Source: Paenibacillus lycopersici (lineage in GTDB: Bacteria; Bacillota; Bacilli; Paenibacillales; Paenibacillaceae). Taken from it: a DNA stretch of 64,000 nt. The stretch spans positions 389,001 through 453,000 of the forward strand of contig NZ_CP048209.1 of assembly GCF_010119935.1 (NCBI RefSeq), written 5' to 3'. Of this stretch, positions 60,324 through 64,000 are shown one piece after another. Numbering within the stretch: position 1 is the stretch's first letter; each line of letters opens with the position of its first letter. The notes beneath the pieces are model-generated. The model did not search any database. It saw only the letters and a list, made by a program, of their open reading frames with translations, and was not told where the DNA came from. The translations under genes were made by a program, and so were the position numbers.

Positions 60324-60896
60324 ATGAGCAGCGAGATCGTCTTGAAAATCGATCCGGAACGCATCAAGGAAATGCCGATGGTCGACTTGGCATTTGAATT
60401 GCTGAAAGCGGCGAATACGCCGTTTTACTATCGCGACATCATGATGGAAATTGCAAAAATCCGGGGCTTGTCCCAAGATCAAATCAACCAAGTGATTGCG
60501 CAAGTATATACGGAAATCAACATCGACGGGCGTTTCGCCTGCGTCGGCAGCAATATGTGGGGACTGAAGCGCTGGTATCCCGTCGAGCGCAACGAGGATC
60601 CGGTCGGCAATGCGAAGCGTTCGCGCATCATCAACGACGAAGACGACGAGGATGACACGTACACGGACGAGGAAGAGGATACGTACACGTCCGATGACGA
60701 CGATTTCGATTCGTACGACGAGGATCAGGAGATCTTCGACGACGCCGAGGAAGAGGCCGAGGTGGACGAAGAAGTCATCATCGACGACGAGGAAATCGAA
60801 GAAGAGGGCATCGAAGCGGAAGAAGAAGAGGAGCTCGATTCGGAAGAAGAGGGCGAAGAAGACTTCGACGACGAAGACGAGGAAGAAGGCAAGTAA
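60324..60896 (+). CDS. rpoE: RNA polymerase delta subunit
   Basis: A 190-residue protein. The N-terminal HARE-HTH domain (about 1-90) includes MVDLAFELLKAANTPFYYRD, INQVIAQVYTEINIDGRF and NMWGLKRWYPVE. The rest is an intrinsically disordered acidic tail, almost all Asp and Glu. Delta binds core polymerase of Gram-positives, sharpens promoter selectivity and speeds recycling. The tail is somewhat longer than in B. subtilis (173 residues in total). ATG at 60324 follows AGAGGAA. It is upstream of pyrG, the normal Bacillales order. Confidence 0.96.
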   Translation: MSSEIVLKIDPERIKEMPMVDLAFELLKAANTPFYYRDIMMEIAKIRGLSQDQINQVIAQVYTEINIDGRFACVGSNMWGLKRWYPVERNEDPVGNAKRSRIINDEDDEDDTYTDEEEDTYTSDDDDFDSYDEDQEIFDDAEEEAEVDEEVIIDDEEIEEEGIEAEEEEELDSEEEGEEDFDDEDEEEGK

Positions 60897-61027
60897 ACCG
60901 CGCCGCAGGCTGCCTGCCGAAGGAGCGCCGGCACCCGGGCCGGCATCGGTATCGTCTCCGACGGCACACCCGGATTTCCCATGCCGGGGGCGCATTTTGA
61001 CGCCCGAAGCGGCATGATCGTTTCACC

Positions 61028-61066
61028 TTGACAGGCGGTATCGCAGCGGTTAAACTATTGTTTGGG
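61028..61066 (+). promoter_or_regulatory. pyrG promoter with GGGC start
   Basis: TTGACA (61028-61033), 17 bp, TAAACT (61051-61056). Seven bases on, the transcript would start at GGGC (61064). In B. subtilis the pyrG transcript also begins GGGC, and low CTP causes repeated G addition there. Confidence 0.8.
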
Positions 61067-61092
61067 CTTCAAGTTCGGACATAAGGCAATAA

Positions 61093-62817
<1,725 letters not shown>

Positions 62818-62863
62818 GAAGACAGAACTGACATCGACTGTCAGGACTAAATTTCCAGCTGAA

Positions 62864-62891
62864 GCAGGAAACTGGATGCTTGGAGGCGAAT
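62864..62891 (+). promoter_or_regulatory. SigH-type promoter of spo0F
   Basis: GCAGGAAAC (62864-62872), 12 bp, GGCGAAT (62885-62891) matches the sigma-H pattern RNAGGAWWW-N11-12-RNNGAAT with one mismatch. B. subtilis spo0F is also transcribed by sigma-H. I see no clear Spo0A box (TGTCGAA) here. Confidence 0.7.
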
Positions 62892-62958
62892 TCAGTAAGC
62901 TGATATTCCAATCCAACCGTGGCGATTGATTGTCGTGCATTCTTAGGAGGGTTTCAAG

Positions 62959-63357
62959 TTGGAAAACAAGAAAGTCTTGATTGTCGATGATCAGAACGGC
63001 ATTCGTATTTTGCTCATGGAAGTATTCAGCAGCGAAGGGTATACGACATTTCAGGCGCCGAACGGCAAGCTCGCGCTGGAAATCGTTCGCAACGAGTCTC
63101 CGGATCTGGTGCTGCTTGATATGAAAATCCCAGGCATGGATGGACTGGAGATTTTGAAGCATGTCAAAGCGATTAACAAAGACATCAAGGTGATCATGAT
63201 GACGGCTTACGGCGAGCTGGACATGATCAAAGAGGCGACCGATCACGGCGCGCTGATGCATTTTACGAAGCCGTTCGACATCGACGAAATGCGTCTTGCT
63301 GTCAACATGCAGCTGCGCAGCGGAGAGTCCGGCGGCTGGTACGCGGTGGGATCCTAA
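62959..63357 (+). CDS. spo0F: Sporulation phosphorelay response regulator Spo0F
   Basis: A 132-residue single receiver domain without output domain. Acidic pocket Asp10-Asp11, phosphoacceptor Asp54 ([10 protein letters not shown]), Thr82 and Lys104 fall at the same numbers as in B. subtilis Spo0F; His101 is also kept. It passes phosphoryl groups from the sporulation kinases to Spo0B and on to Spo0A. Start is TTG at 62959 with AGGAGGG seven bases upstream. The C-terminus is about eight residues longer than in B. subtilis. Confidence 0.96.
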   Translation: MENKKVLIVDDQNGIRILLMEVFSSEGYTTFQAPNGKLALEIVRNESPDLVLLDMKIPGMDGLEILKHVKAINKDIKVIMMTAYGELDMIKEATDHGALMHFTKPFDIDEMRLAVNMQLRSGESGGWYAVGS

Positions 63358-63427
63358 TGACGGGGTCCCGCCTTTTTATTGAGGCGTCCGGGGATTGCCG
63401 ACGCTTGTACCAAACGCATGCCGGATG

Positions 63428-63436
63428 TGGTATAAT
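63428..63436 (+). promoter_or_regulatory. Extended -10 promoter, murA P1
   Basis: TGGTATAAT: a perfect -10 with the TG extension. TTGTAC upstream is at 20-bp spacing, too far, so the extended -10 probably compensates. Confidence 0.55.
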
Positions 63437-63587
63437 GACCGGGTGCGAGAACAGAAGCGAGATGCAAGCGTAGTCAAGCGCATGGCTTCGCTTGCAAGCA
63501 GCTGCTAAGCTTAACTTCCGATAGTCAAGGGAATAGAACAGCCGCGAAGGCGTAATTGGGCAGGCGCCCCGTCCTTTCAAGAACGTT

Positions 63588-63616
63588 TTGATAGGATGGT
63601 GCGCTTGCTTTATAGC
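63588..63616 (+). promoter_or_regulatory. Candidate murA promoter P2
   Basis: TTGATA (63588-63593), 17 bp, TATAGC (63611-63616), 60 bp before the murA ATG. The space between spo0F and murA holds no gene; GCAAGCG/CGCTTGC forms a small hairpin within it. Confidence 0.5.
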
Positions 63617-63676
63617 ATCCGCATCCGCCGCTGATCGTTTCATTGCTCTCACCGGATGGGAGGATAACGAAGACCG

Positions 63677-64000
63677 ATGGAAAAATTGATGATACGCGGC
63701 GGACGCCCGCTGCGCGGCACCGTGCAAATCAGCGGTGCGAAGAACAGCGCCGTTGCGCTTCTGCCCGCATCGATATTGGCGGAATCAACGGTGACGCTGG
63801 ATAACCTGCCTCATCTGAGCGACGTGGCGGTGTACAGCGAGATTTTGGAAGAGCTCGGCGGAATCGTGGAATGGAGCGGCGACTCCATCGTCATCGATCC
63901 ATCGGCCATGGCATCGAAGCCGATGCCGAACGGGAAAGTCAAGCTGCTGCGCGCCTCTTACTACTTGATGGGCGCCATGCTCGGACGTTTCGGGGAAGCG
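63677..64000 (+). CDS. murA: UDP-N-acetylglucosamine 1-carboxyvinyltransferase, 5' part
   Basis: The first 108 codons of MurA, cut by the window edge. The opening [20 protein letters not shown] then [12 protein letters not shown] contains the conserved Lys of SGAKN, and [15 protein letters not shown] precedes the catalytic-loop region, which lies outside. The enzyme adds enolpyruvate from PEP to UDP-GlcNAc, the first committed step of peptidoglycan synthesis. GGGAGG lies 13 nt before ATG, rather far. It follows spo0F directly, without the fbaA and transaldolase genes found between them in B. subtilis. Confidence 0.95.
   Translation, partial: MEKLMIRGGRPLRGTVQISGAKNSAVALLPASILAESTVTLDNLPHLSDVAVYSEILEELGGIVEWSGDSIVIDPSAMASKPMPNGKVKLLRASYYLMGAMLGRFGEA

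Noticed and set aside
62818..62958. A Spo0A box before spo0F
   Set aside because: Best match TGTCGTG has two mismatches to TGTCGAA and is close to the start codon; not enough to call.

Overview
The window is a stretch of GC-rich Firmicutes chromosome, best matched to the Paenibacillaceae (Paenibacillus or Cohnella type). The support is gene content and order. There is a spore-former core at the right end: argS, rpoE (delta subunit), pyrG, spo0F, murA. A pbpG-like penicillin-binding protein sits beside speE and speB, with ywhD further left. RNA-level control is typical of Gram-positives: a T-box before ywiB-argS, a c-di-AMP riboswitch before an NlpC/P60 hydrolase, and a pyrG attenuator whose transcript would begin GGGC. 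Strong AGGAGG-type ribosome sites often precede TTG or GTG starts. I count 52 intact or window-truncated protein genes plus one transposase remnant. I see no rRNA, tRNA, CRISPR array or complete mobile element.

Layout. 1-6.3 kb: tandem repeats, a LysR regulator divergent from a lone chorismate synthase, a PadR-DUF2812 pair, and a MarR-DHA2 exporter-flavodoxin operon with a clear palindromic operator. 6.7-19.5 kb: mixed accessory genes, including a divergent AraC/SRPBCC pair, a secreted copper-amine-oxidase-N protein, a universal stress protein, a ribbon-helix-helix/ankyrin fusion with a small ankyrin partner, a secreted tyrosine phosphatase, a PhyH dioxygenase, CYTH and HD phosphohydrolases, ExoA and a metallo-beta-lactamase-fold hydrolase. 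19.5-30 kb: two copies of a roughly 180-bp dispersed repeat, an IS1182-type transposase scrap, a stand-alone MurF, a CE7 esterase, a very large Lhr helicase and the c-di-AMP-controlled hydrolase. 30-33.7 kb: a membrane-anchored M1 peptidase with a membrane partner, then ywhD.

33.7-50.5 kb separates ywhD from pbpG, which are neighbours in Bacillus subtilis, so I read it as an accessory insertion or rearrangement. It holds a Fur-box-controlled flavodoxin, a macrolide-type glycosyltransferase, a heterodimeric ABC exporter, fructose-bisphosphate aldolase, an alpha-L-fucosidase locus with its own AraC-type transmembrane regulator and sugar ABC importer, and an ankyrin protein. The fucosidase and the importer share a TGAAAACGG-type site that resembles a catabolite (cre) or regulator operator.

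50.7-64 kb is conserved backbone: pbpG-like gene, speE-speB, a small conserved protein, a deoxyinosine/uracil glycosylase, T-box-ywiB-argS, a subtilase on the opposite strand, rpoE, pyrG, spo0F (with a SigH-type promoter) and the start of murA. fbaA, which lies between spo0F and murA in B. subtilis, is here about 22 kb away on the opposite strand.
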